DNA of 10,467 bases from Oscillospiraceae bacterium (GTDB lineage Bacteria > Bacillota_A > Clostridia > Oscillospirales > Oscillospiraceae), in assembly GCA_017550765.1 (NCBI GenBank), contig JAFZOC010000268.1, forward strand, positions 1 through 10,467. The letters run 5' to 3'. Shown here piece by piece: positions 1-6,407 of this stretch; positions within the stretch are counted from its first letter, which is position 1; the number at the start of each line of letters is the position of its first letter. The translations under genes and the position numbers were made by a program. The notes under the pieces were generated by a model, which saw nothing but the letters and a program-made list of their open reading frames with translations, made no database searches and was not told where the DNA came from.

Positions 1-613
1 CAATAAGCTCAATTCCGACGGCTCGGCAGTCAATCCCGGACAGGCTCTATTCGGCATAAACCAGGGGGCGAACTTCCCGGACATCCGCATATCCCATATG
101 AAGGAGATAGCGGAGCTCGACCTGCCCGGCTACGCCATCGGCGGCCTGGCGGTGGGGGAGACCCATCAGGAGATGTACGACACCATCGAGGCGGTGGAGG
201 AGCACATGCCCAAGGACAAGCCCCGCTATTTGATGGGCGTGGGCACACCGGGGAACATCCTGGAGTCTGTGGCCCGGGGCGTGGACTTCTTCGACTGCGT
301 CATGCCCGCCCGCAACGGCCGACACGGCCACCTCTTCACCTGGGGCGGGATCATCAACATCAAGAACGAAAAATACGCCCGGGACGAGAGCCCGATCGAC
401 CCCGTCTGCGGCTGTCCCGTCTGCCGCCGCTACTCCCGCGCCTACCTGCGCCACCTCTTCAAGGCGGAGGAGATGCTGGCCATGCGTCTGGCCGTGGGGC
501 ACAACCTGTTCTTCTACAACGACCTCATGACGAAGATCCGTATGAGCCTGGAGGAGGGCCGCTTCGACAGCTTCCGCAGGCAATATGCAAAAAATTTGGA
601 TAAAAGGATATGA
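1..613 (+). CDS. tgt: Queuine/preQ1 tRNA-ribosyltransferase, 3' part (5' end outside window)
   Basis: This enzyme exchanges guanine 34 of GUN-anticodon tRNAs for a 7-deazaguanine base, the key step of queuosine formation. The reading frame is open from base 2, so the N-terminal part lies outside the window. Visible family motifs are ALFGINQG, the substrate-pocket motif GGLAVGE (140-160), the nucleophile region FDCVMPARNGRHG (Asp at 293-295), and the zinc site CGCPVC (Cys codons at 407, 413 and 422) with His at 500 in VGHNLFF. Valine in GGLAVGE is the bacterial, preQ1-type residue; eukaryotic enzymes that take queuine have glycine there. Some clostridial enzymes are known to use queuine directly, so the true substrate is left open. 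The gene ends six bases before the -35 box of the yajC promoter. tgt next to yajC is a widely conserved order. Identity is secure. Confidence 0.96.
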   Translation, partial: NKLNSDGSAVNPGQALFGINQGANFPDIRISHMKEIAELDLPGYAIGGLAVGETHQEMYDTIEAVEEHMPKDKPRYLMGVGTPGNILESVARGVDFFDCVMPARNGRHGHLFTWGGIINIKNEKYARDESPIDPVCGCPVCRRYSRAYLRHLFKAEEMLAMRLAVGHNLFFYNDLMTKIRMSLEEGRFDSFRRQYAKNLDKRI

Positions 614-618
614 GCGCC

Positions 619-647
619 TTGCAATTATCCGATCGTTTATGTATAAT
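619..647 (+). promoter_or_regulatory. Sigma-A promoter of yajC
   Basis: TTGCAA (619-624) and a perfect TATAAT (642-647) are separated by 17 bases. Transcription should begin near 654, about 25 bases before the yajC start codon. The promoter lies just after the tgt stop, so yajC can be expressed independently of tgt. Confidence 0.8.
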
Positions 648-679
648 GGCAGCATCCTGAATTGGAGGTCATCCAGAAT

Positions 680-1018
680 ATGTTCACCCTTCTTGAAGCA
701 ACTACTGCCACGGGCAATCCGGTCCTCGATCCGACTTTCATCATCATGATCGTCGTGATGTTCGGCCTCATGTATTTCCTCATGATCCGTCCCGAGAACA
801 AGCGGAAGAAAAAGGCGGAAGAGATGCGCAATTCTCTCTCCGTCGGCGATGAGATCACCACCATCGGCGGCTTGACCGGCAAGATCGTGCAGGTCACGGA
901 AGATACCGTCACCTTTGAGACCGGCGAAGACCGCGTTCGGATCCAGACCAAGAAATGGGCGATCCAGACCACGGCCAAGCTCGAAGCGGAAGAGGAAGCC
1001 AAGACCAAGCGGAAATAA
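680..1018 (+). CDS. yajC: Preprotein translocase subunit YajC
   Basis: YajC is a small single-span membrane protein that associates with SecDF and the SecYEG translocon. The 112-residue product matches the family in length and layout: a short N-terminus, one membrane helix at about 18-37 ending in the hallmark YFLMIRPENKRKKK, then a cytoplasmic domain with SVGDEITTIGGLTGKI. I chose ATG 680 because GGAGG lies at 664-668 (11-base spacing, slightly long). An in-frame TTG at 662 would adjoin that site and lacks its own. The gene has its own promoter at 619-647 and a strong hairpin after it. secD and secF do not follow here, unlike in many bacteria. Confidence 0.95.
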   Translation: MFTLLEATTATGNPVLDPTFIIMIVVMFGLMYFLMIRPENKRKKKAEEMRNSLSVGDEITTIGGLTGKIVQVTEDTVTFETGEDRVRIQTKKWAIQTTAKLEAEEEAKTKRK

Positions 1019-1037
1019 GTCCTGCCTGTCCTGCATG

Positions 1038-1091
1038 AAAACGCCCCCACGGAGAATAAGATGTGACAGTCTTATCCGTGGGGGTGTTTTT
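1038..1091 (+). terminator. Long hairpin after yajC: terminator or attenuator that also covers the next gene's RBS
   Basis: The left arm 1038-1053 pairs over 16 positions with 1075-1090, with one G-T wobble. The stem continues after a three-base bulge with TAAGA/TCTTA (1057-1061 with 1070-1074) around an 8-base loop. The right arm ends in TTTTT (1087-1091), as in an intrinsic terminator. The next ATG begins at 1092, and its only plausible Shine-Dalgarno sequence, GGGGG (1080-1084), lies inside the stem. It can act as terminator for yajC and as a block on translation of the following gene. Confidence 0.8.
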
Positions 1092-1526
1092 ATGCTCGGA
1101 ACAAAGAAACTGGCGCCAGGCAGCCTCCGTATGCTCCTGCAAGCTGTGCTGCTCTGGTGCGCGACGGCGGCGATCCTTCTGCTGCTGGCGGCTCTGCTCT
1201 TGTCCCGTCTCGGGACAGGCTCTTCGGTCATCGGCTATGTGAGCTCGTCGATCAGCTTCCTCAGCGCGCTGGCGGCCGGCGTCTGCGTGGGTCGGGAAGG
1301 GAAACAGGGTGCGATGGCACGCGCGCTGGTGACGTCCGGGGCGCTCATCTTGCTCCTGCTGACGATCGGCGTGCTGATCGCCGGGATGGAGACCGATGCT
1401 TCGGGCGTCCTGAGCGTCGTCACGTTCACGATCTCCGGCGTGCTCCTGGGTGCGGCGCTCGCCAGCGGCGGGAAGAGAGGGAAACGGCCAAAAGCGTTCG
1501 CAAGGACCAGACCGGTGAGAAGGTAG
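1092..1526 (+). CDS. TIGR04086-type four-helix membrane protein, function unknown
   Basis: The 144-residue product has four predicted membrane helices at about 16-39, 47-68, 74-98 and 104-126, and a strongly basic cytoplasmic tail (KRGKRPKAFARTRPVRR). Size, helix pattern and position after yajC fit the Firmicutes family TIGR04086, which has no known function; I assign it by layout and context, not by a motif search. Start ATG 1092 has GGGGG seven bases upstream, but that site is buried in the hairpin at 1038-1091. ATG 1131 is an alternative start without a clear RBS. In many Clostridia, as I recall, this family precedes the SCIFF peptide and its radical-SAM maturase; no such peptide is encoded in the bases after it here. 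Confidence 0.75.
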   Translation: MLGTKKLAPGSLRMLLQAVLLWCATAAILLLLAALLLSRLGTGSSVIGYVSSSISFLSALAAGVCVGREGKQGAMARALVTSGALILLLLTIGVLIAGMETDASGVLSVVTFTISGVLLGAALASGGKRGKRPKAFARTRPVRR

Positions 1527-1675
1527 ACATAATTTTTCCGGACCGAGATCCTTTTTTCGACAGGTCGGCACAAGATATTGCGGAGCGACTGGAACGACAG
1601 GCGTATCTGATACCAGAATTTGTGTCAATAGGTTACAAGAGTTGACATAAAAGAAAAATTATTTTGAAAAAGGAC

Positions 1676-1704
1676 TTGATAAGTTTGCAATTTTGTAATA
1701 TATT
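1676..1704 (+). promoter_or_regulatory. Sigma-A promoter of the spoIIM-like/xerD unit
   Basis: TTGATA (1676-1681) and TATATT (1699-1704) are 17 bases apart in a markedly AT-rich stretch (about 1640-1710) of otherwise GC-rich DNA. Transcription should begin near 1711. A second perfect -35 hexamer, TTGACA (1642-1647), lies upstream as the right half of an inverted repeat TGTCAA (1623-1628) / TTGACA but lacks a good -10. It may be an alternative promoter or an operator. Confidence 0.65.
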
Positions 1705-1770
1705 GTTATCGCGATGTCGTTATGTAGATCTTGCTCTTATGCAGGTCTCCTGTCTACAGGGAGCGGTAGG

Positions 1771-2262
1771 ATGGATGAGGGACTGAACCCGCGCCCGGCG
1801 CTGCGGCTCCTTGGCTCAGACAGGACAGTCATATTCGCCTTTTATGTGGCCGGAGCTGCGCTTGCGCACTTCACGGCCATCTCTTTACCGGATCTGATGC
1901 CCCTGCGTGTCCTGTACAGCGGGATCCTCGTCCTGGCGTCGCTGCTGGCCGCCTCAGTATTGGGGACCATCACGATCCCGGCTCTCGCGCTGTTCGCAGG
2001 CGCGATGACCGAGGGTCTGGCGTCTGAATGGGTGCGCGTCTGGCTCCAGGGCGGCAGCCCCGTCGGCAGAGACGTGCTGTGCGCGGCCTTCCTTGTCCCG
2101 GTCTTTTTCCTGACGGCGACACATGGTATGGCGGCCTCGTCATCGATCCTGGCGTCCCTGGGACGGTGCAGCCCGAGCACCCGCACGGCGTTCCTGCAGG
2201 AACTGGCGATCGCATCCTTTTTCGCGATCTTGGGCCTGGCTATCGTTTTCTATTTCTATTGA
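1771..2262 (+). CDS. Polytopic membrane protein, possibly stage II sporulation protein M (SpoIIM-like)
   Basis: The 163-residue product has about five hydrophobic segments (roughly 17-38, 46-66, 67-85, 98-120 and 140-162). ATG 1771 is preferred: AGGGAG (1758-1763) sits seven bases upstream, whereas an earlier in-frame ATG at 1714 lies almost at the predicted transcription start and has no RBS. In Bacillus and many Clostridia spoIIM lies just upstream of xerD, as this gene does. The segments ASVLGTITIPALALFAG and FFLTATHGMAASSSIL loosely recall the small/glycine-rich loop and the LPHGxxE region of the SpoIIM family, although the usual Pro and Glu are missing. SpoIIM belongs to the DMP complex (SpoIID, SpoIIM, SpoIIP) that drives engulfment. 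The assignment is tentative; an unrelated membrane protein is possible. A small hairpin, CCTG-TCTA-CAGG (1749-1760), adjoins the RBS. Confidence 0.5.
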   Translation: MDEGLNPRPALRLLGSDRTVIFAFYVAGAALAHFTAISLPDLMPLRVLYSGILVLASLLAASVLGTITIPALALFAGAMTEGLASEWVRVWLQGGSPVGRDVLCAAFLVPVFFLTATHGMAASSSILASLGRCSPSTRTAFLQELAIASFFAILGLAIVFYFY

Positions 2263-2292
2263 GAGACATCCTGAGGAAGGGAGTGAGCAGTT

Positions 2293-3183
2293 CTGCTTGA
2301 CAGCGAATGTCTTCAGATATTCGAGACATATCTGAAAGAAGAGAAAAAAGTCTCGGCGAACACGCTCAGCTCCTATATGCGGGATATCCGCCAGCTCGCC
2401 GCGTATCTGGAAGCCCATACGGACACGGACATCGTCGGCGCGCACGAGGAGGAGCTCTCCGAATATATCGCCTGGCTCCGTTCCAACGGACGCTCCGTCG
2501 CGACCGTATCCAGGAGCATCGCGTCGATCAAGAACCTCTATGCCTTCCTGTGCCTTCGTCAACACCTGACGGAGGACCCCTCCCAGGGCCTTGTCACGGA
2601 GAAGGGGACCCAAAAGCTCCCCCAGATCCTGACCAGCAAAGAAGTGGAACTGCTCCTGGAGCAGCCGGAATGCGTGGACGCCAAAGGCTACCGCGACCGG
2701 GCCATGCTGGAGCTGCTGTATGCCACGGGCATGCGTGTGACGGAGCTCATCGACCTCAACATCGGCGATGTGAACCTGGCTGCCGGTATGGTGCGCTGTG
2801 AGAGCCGCGGAAAGGAACGCTTCATCCCCATGTACCCCGCGGCGATCAAAGCGCTGAGCGACTACATCGAACTGGTGCGGCCGCAGATGATCGCGCTGCC
2901 GGACGAGAGCTCTCTGTTCGTCAACGTCAGCGGCGAGAGGATGTCGCGCCAGGGCTTTTGGAAGATCATCAAGTTCTACCAGAAGAAGGCGAAGATCGAG
3001 AAAGACATCACGCCCCACACGCTGCGGCACTCTTTCGCAGCCCATCTTCTGGAGAACGGCGCGGATATCCACGCGATCCAGGAGATGCTGGGCCACGCGG
3101 ACATCTCGTCCACCCAGGTCTATTCCCACCTGGTCAAAAAGCAGCTCAAAGACGTATACAACAAGGCCCATCCGCGGGCCTGA
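2293..3183 (+). CDS. xerD: Site-specific tyrosine recombinase XerD (apparent CTG start)
   Basis: XerD with its partner XerC resolves chromosome dimers at dif. Numbered from CTG 2293, the product has 296 residues, the usual XerD length, and carries all catalytic residues: Arg148 (ATGMRVTEL), Lys174 (SRGKERF), His242 and Arg245 (HTLRHSFAAHLL), His268 (LGHADIS) and Tyr277 (TQVYSHL). The N-terminal SAM-like core-binding domain starts with FETYLKEEKKVSANTLSSY, which lies upstream of the first in-frame ATG (2377), so that ATG cannot be the true start. An in-frame stop at 2284-2286 limits the 5' end, and the only near-cognate start between is CTG 2293, nine bases after AAGGGAG (2277-2283). It lies 30 bases after the SpoIIM-like gene and is probably co-transcribed with it. 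Confidence 0.92.
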   Translation: MLDSECLQIFETYLKEEKKVSANTLSSYMRDIRQLAAYLEAHTDTDIVGAHEEELSEYIAWLRSNGRSVATVSRSIASIKNLYAFLCLRQHLTEDPSQGLVTEKGTQKLPQILTSKEVELLLEQPECVDAKGYRDRAMLELLYATGMRVTELIDLNIGDVNLAAGMVRCESRGKERFIPMYPAAIKALSDYIELVRPQMIALPDESSLFVNVSGERMSRQGFWKIIKFYQKKAKIEKDITPHTLRHSFAAHLLENGADIHAIQEMLGHADISSTQVYSHLVKKQLKDVYNKAHPRA

Positions 3184-3214
3184 GCACGAACGGACATCGA
3201 CTGCGCCATAAAAG

Positions 3215-3250
3215 ACAGAAAAACGGACGCGAAAGCGTCCGTTTTTCTGT
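3215..3250. terminator. Bidirectional terminator shared by xerD and rnpB
   Basis: A perfect 16-bp inverted repeat, ACAGAAAAACGGACGC (3215-3230) and its complement (3235-3250), encloses a GAAA tetraloop. The arms carry A5 and T5 tracts, so each strand gives a GC-rich hairpin followed by U residues. It ends xerD on the plus strand and rnpB, whose 3' end abuts it, on the minus strand. Confidence 0.9.
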
Positions 3251-3251
3251 G

Positions 3252-3598
3252 TGAGTCGGCCTGTAAGCCGGGTCCTGTCTAGAACGACCATCTATCTAGG
3301 CCGACCGTTGCCGATCGGCTCAAGCCACCTCCTGGGGACGGCCGGGCCGGCCTGTGTGTCCCCGTACCACGGTGTTGCTCCGGATAGAGTTTACAGCACC
3401 GACATGTCTCCATGCGGCGGGTGAGCTCTTACCTCGCCTTTCCACCATCACCGCGCGGAACGCGCGGCAGTCTATTTCTGTTGCACTTGTCCGAGGGTCA
3501 CCCCTGGCGGGCGTTACCCGTTATCCTTGCCCTGTGGAGCCCGGACTTTCCTCATGTACAGGCTTTCGCCATATACCCGCGGTCGTTCGGCCGACTCA
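3252..3598 (-). ncRNA. rnpB: RNase P RNA, bacterial type A
   Basis: This is the catalytic RNA that removes 5' leaders from pre-tRNAs. Read on the minus strand it has the conserved blocks in order: GAGGAAAGTCCGGGCTCC (P4 5' strand, 3538-3555), ACAGAAATAGACTGCC, GGTAAGAGCTCACC, GGAGCAACACCG, TTGAGCC, AGATAGATGG and ACAGGACCCGGCTTA (P4 3' strand). The ends pair as helix P1: GAGTCGGCC at the 5' end (3589-3597) with GGCCGACTC at the 3' end (3253-3261). The length of about 347 bases is normal. A matching promoter lies upstream and the terminator at 3215-3250 follows directly. Open frames crossing this stretch are not genes. Confidence 0.97.
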
Positions 3599-3606
3599 TC
3601 GGGCGT

Positions 3607-3635
3607 ATTGTACCCATTCGCAGGGGCAAAGTCAA
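3607..3635 (-). promoter_or_regulatory. Sigma-A promoter of rnpB
   Basis: On the minus strand TTGACT (3635-3630) and TACAAT (3612-3607) are 17 bases apart. The predicted transcript start near 3600 agrees with the P1 helix beginning at 3598. Confidence 0.85.
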
Positions 3636-3643
3636 TATTTTTC

Positions 3644-3672
3644 TTGTAAAGGATGGGGAAAAGATCTATAAT
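3644..3672 (+). promoter_or_regulatory. Sigma-A promoter of the murD operon
   Basis: TTGTAA (3644-3649) and a perfect TATAAT (3667-3672) are 17 bases apart. Its -35 box lies eight bases from the -35 box of the divergent rnpB promoter. The predicted start near 3679 leaves a leader of about 50 bases before murD, with a small hairpin GCCTG-GTCTA-CAGGC at 3685-3699. Confidence 0.75.
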
Positions 3673-3730
3673 ATATAAGTTAGAGCCTGGTCTACAGGCC
3701 ATATCATTGATAAGACGGGGCGATGATACC

Positions 3731-5113
3731 TTGACTTTACAGGAATATATCAAGAGCATCCGCGGTCGCCGCATCGCGGTCATCGGCATCGGCGTGAGCA
3801 ATACTCCGCTGATCGAACTGCTGCTGGACAACGGCTGCGACGTGACGGCCTGCGATAAACGAAGCCCGGAGCAGATGGGCGAGCTCGGGCTGCATCTCCA
3901 GGCCAAAGGCTGCAAGCTCAAGCTGGGGGAGGACTACCTGGAGGGCCTGGATCAGGATCTGATCTTCCGCACGCCGGGCCTCATGCCTTTCGATCCCCAT
4001 CTGGAGGCGGCAAAAGCGCGCGGCAGCGTGGTGACTTCGGAGATGGAGATCTTCCTCTCCCTGTGCCCCTGCAAGACGATCGCGGTGACCGGCAGCGACG
4101 GAAAGACCACGACCACAACGATCATATCCGAGCTGCTCAAAGCGGCGGGATACCGCGTGCATGTTGGCGGGAACATCGGGCATCCGCTGCTCTGTGAGAC
4201 GCCCGACATCCGTCCGGAGGACATCGTGGTGCTGGAACTCAGCTCTTTCCAGCTCCACAGCATGATCTGCGCGCCGGACGTGGCGGTCATCACCAATCTG
4301 ACGCCCAACCATCTGGATAAGCATAAAGACTTCCAGGATTATATCGACGCCAAGCGTTCGATCTATCTTCATCAGGGACCTGATGGCCGCCTGATCCTGA
4401 ACGCGGACGACGCCCACACGGACTATTACCGCAGATCCGCGCCCGGGCATGTGAGCCTGTTCTCCAACAAGAGCCGGGTCCGGCAGGGAACGATGCTGCA
4501 GGACGGATGGCTCTGCTGGGCCGATGACGGCGTCCTGTCGAAGATCGTCCCGGCGGATGAGATCCGCATCCCGGGCGACCACAACGTGCTCAACTATCTG
4601 GCGGCCTTCGAGGCGGTCCGCGGGCTCGTGAGCGACGAGGTCTGCTGTGAGGTGGCACGGAGATTCAACGGCGTCGCGCACGGGATGGAAATGGTGCGTG
4701 AAATGCGCGGCTTGCGCTACATCAACGACTCCATCGGATCCAGCCCCACCCGCACCATCGCAGGGCTCCACGCGCTGAAGACGGAGCCGATCGTCATCTG
4801 CGGCGGGTACGACAAGAAGATCCCCTTTGACACCTTGGGCGAGGAACTCTGTCAGCATGCCAAGATCGTGGTCCTGACCGGCCACACCGCCGATAAGATC
4901 CGCCAGGCGATCCAGGCCTCTCCGTCCTATGCGCAGATCCAGCTCCCCATCGTGATGGTCTCGGACTTCAGGAAGGCGGTCCTGACAGCCTCCGCTCTGG
5001 CAAAGCCCGGCGACACCGTGCTGCTCTCGCCGGCCTGCGCCTCCTTCGACCATTTCAAGAACTTCGAGGAGCGTGGCGATACGTTCAAAAAGATCGTGAT
5101 GGAGTTGATCTGA
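3731..5113 (+). CDS. murD: UDP-N-acetylmuramoyl-L-alanine--D-glutamate ligase (MurD)
   Basis: MurD adds D-glutamate to UDP-MurNAc-L-Ala in the cytoplasm during peptidoglycan precursor synthesis. The 460-residue product shows an N-terminal Rossmann-like domain (AVIGIGVSNTP, about 16-26), the ATP P-loop TGSDGKTTTTT at about 120-130, ELSSFQL at 169-175, NLTPNHLDKH ending at 198, a lysine in DAKRSIY (208) at the position expected for the carbamylated lysine, NDSIGSSPTRTIAGL from 332 typical of clostridial MurD, and SPACASFDHFKNFEERG at 433-449. TTG 3731 is chosen as start because it gives the family N-terminus (M)TLQEYIKSI. The earlier in-frame ATG at 3653 lies upstream of the -10 box. The RBS is weak (GGGG 3717-3720, ten bases away). 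It is first in the operon murD, ynbB-like, yunB, ligA. Confidence 0.95.
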   Translation: MTLQEYIKSIRGRRIAVIGIGVSNTPLIELLLDNGCDVTACDKRSPEQMGELGLHLQAKGCKLKLGEDYLEGLDQDLIFRTPGLMPFDPHLEAAKARGSVVTSEMEIFLSLCPCKTIAVTGSDGKTTTTTIISELLKAAGYRVHVGGNIGHPLLCETPDIRPEDIVVLELSSFQLHSMICAPDVAVITNLTPNHLDKHKDFQDYIDAKRSIYLHQGPDGRLILNADDAHTDYYRRSAPGHVSLFSNKSRVRQGTMLQDGWLCWADDGVLSKIVPADEIRIPGDHNVLNYLAAFEAVRGLVSDEVCCEVARRFNGVAHGMEMVREMRGLRYINDSIGSSPTRTIAGLHALKTEPIVICGGYDKKIPFDTLGEELCQHAKIVVLTGHTADKIRQAIQASPSYAQIQLPIVMVSDFRKAVLTASALAKPGDTVLLSPACASFDHFKNFEERGDTFKKIVMELI

Positions 5114-5114
5114 T

Positions 5115-6371
5115 ATGAAGATCGCAGAGATCCGTCCGGCCGTCTATGAGATGGCGCAGAAGGCGGAAGTGCGTTGCCGGGAGCGCTACGAAGAGATCGA
5201 CCGTGTGGCGGAGGAGAACACCCGCCGGGTCATGGAGGCGTTCCAGGAATGCCGGGTCTCGGAGGCCTGCTTTGCCGGGACCACCGGCTACGGCTATGAC
5301 GACCTGGGACGGGAAACCCTGGATAAGATCTACGCCAAGCTCTTCGGCACCGAGGCCGCCTTGGTCCGGATCGGTTTCGTCAACGGGACCCACGCCCTCT
5401 GCGCCGCGATGTTCGCGCTGGCACGTCCCGGGGAGAAGATCCTGGCGGTGACCGGGACCCCCTATGACACGCTCCGCTGCGCGATCGGGATCGGCGGGGG
5501 AGAAAATTTCGGCTCCCTGCGCTTTTACGGCATCGACTACGGCCAGGTGGAGCTGGCGCCGGACGGCGGAGCGGACCTGGACGCCATCCGCCGCGCCGCC
5601 GCAGACCAAAATGTCAAAGGGATCATGATCCAGCGCTCCCGGGGCTACGGCGAGCGGAGAGCGCTCACGGTCCCTGAGATCGGAGAGATCTGCCGCGCGG
5701 TGCGGGAGGTCAACAGAGAGGCCAGCATCATGGTCGACAACTGCTACGGCGAGTTCACCGATACGATCGAGCCCACCCATGTTGGCGCCGATATCGTGGC
5801 AGGGTCGCTGATCAAGAATCCGGGCGGAGGCCTTGCGCCCACAGGCGGGTACATCGCCGGGAAGGCGGAGCTCGTGGAACGGGCCGCCGTGCGCCTCACG
5901 ACGCCGGGGATCGGCGGGGAATGCGGCGCGACGCTGGGGAACGGCCGAGCCCTGTTCCAGGGCCTGTTCCTGGCGCCCCACGTCGTGGCGCAGGCATTGA
6001 AGACCGCCGTATTCTGCGCGGCGATGATGGAACTGCTGGGGATCGAGAGCTCCCCGGCCGTGGAGGAGCCCCGCTCGGACATCATCCAGATGATCCGGCT
6101 GGGCAGCCCGAAAAAGATGGAGCGCTTCTGCCTGGGCATCCAGGCCGGCGCACCGGTGGACTCCTATGTGACGCCGGAGCCCTGGCCTATGCCGGGTTAT
6201 GACTGCCCGGTGATCATGGCGGCCGGCGCTTTCGTGCAGGGCTCGTCCATCGAGCTTTCCGCGGACGGTCCCATGCGGGAGCCGTATATCGTCTACATGC
6301 AGGGCGGCCTGACCTATGAGTCCGGGAAACTGGGCGTCATGATGGCTGTCAGTGCCATGATGGAGGCCTGA
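5115..6371 (+). CDS. YnbB-like PLP-dependent enzyme (methionine gamma-lyase / 'aluminium resistance' family)
   Basis: The 418-residue product belongs to the fold-type I PLP enzymes of the YnbB/COG4100 group, annotated as cystathionine beta-lyase-like or methionine gamma-lyase family. The Schiff-base lysine is most likely Lys234 in GSLIKNPGGGLAPTGGY, and Asp208 in IMVDNCYGEF is the expected partner of the pyridine nitrogen. Other landmarks are GTTGYGYDDLGRETLD (about 55-70), RIGFVNGTHAL with the cofactor-phosphate region, and MIQRSRGYGER. The physiological substrate is not established for this family; C-S lyase activity is inferred from homology. The start lies one base after the murD stop, with GGAG (5101-5104) as RBS inside murD, so translation is probably coupled. 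No internal damage is seen. Confidence 0.9.
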   Translation: MKIAEIRPAVYEMAQKAEVRCRERYEEIDRVAEENTRRVMEAFQECRVSEACFAGTTGYGYDDLGRETLDKIYAKLFGTEAALVRIGFVNGTHALCAAMFALARPGEKILAVTGTPYDTLRCAIGIGGGENFGSLRFYGIDYGQVELAPDGGADLDAIRRAAADQNVKGIMIQRSRGYGERRALTVPEIGEICRAVREVNREASIMVDNCYGEFTDTIEPTHVGADIVAGSLIKNPGGGLAPTGGYIAGKAELVERAAVRLTTPGIGGECGATLGNGRALFQGLFLAPHVVAQALKTAVFCAAMMELLGIESSPAVEEPRSDIIQMIRLGSPKKMERFCLGIQAGAPVDSYVTPEPWPMPGYDCPVIMAAGAFVQGSSIELSADGPMREPYIVYMQGGLTYESGKLGVMMAVSAMMEA

Positions 6372-6380
6372 ACTGCATAG

Positions 6381-6407
6381 GATACATGGGGGGTGTCTCC
6401 ATGTATC
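6381..6407 (+). promoter_or_regulatory. Hairpin enclosing the yunB initiation region
   Basis: GATACATGG (6381-6389) and CCATGTATC (6399-6407) are perfect 9-bp complements around a nine-base loop, GGGGTGTCT. Most of the purine-rich RBS sits in the loop, while the start codon ATG 6401 is in the right arm. The alternative ATG 6386 is in the left arm. Confidence 0.6.

Noticed and set aside
47..1231. Long minus-strand open frame opposite tgt and yajC, and similar ones at 2140-3291, 3737-5053, 5085-5981, 6314-7414 and 7712-8833
   Set aside because: They lie opposite well-recognised genes, follow from their GC-rich codon use, and show low-complexity or Arg/His-rich products with no family motif or good RBS.
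1500..1557. Possible terminator after the TIGR04086-type gene (AAGGA...CCGG / CCGG...TCCTTTTTT)
   Set aside because: The arms match only at their ends and the middle is mismatched; the T6 run at 1552-1557 alone is too little.
2293..3183. xerD as part of an integrase or mobile-element module, with a dif or att site nearby
   Set aside because: Length and context fit the housekeeping recombinase, and I could not see a dif-like or attachment palindrome in the flanks.
3354..3678. Plus-strand open frames between xerD and murD
   Set aside because: The stretch is rnpB on the minus strand, with all conserved RNase P RNA blocks.
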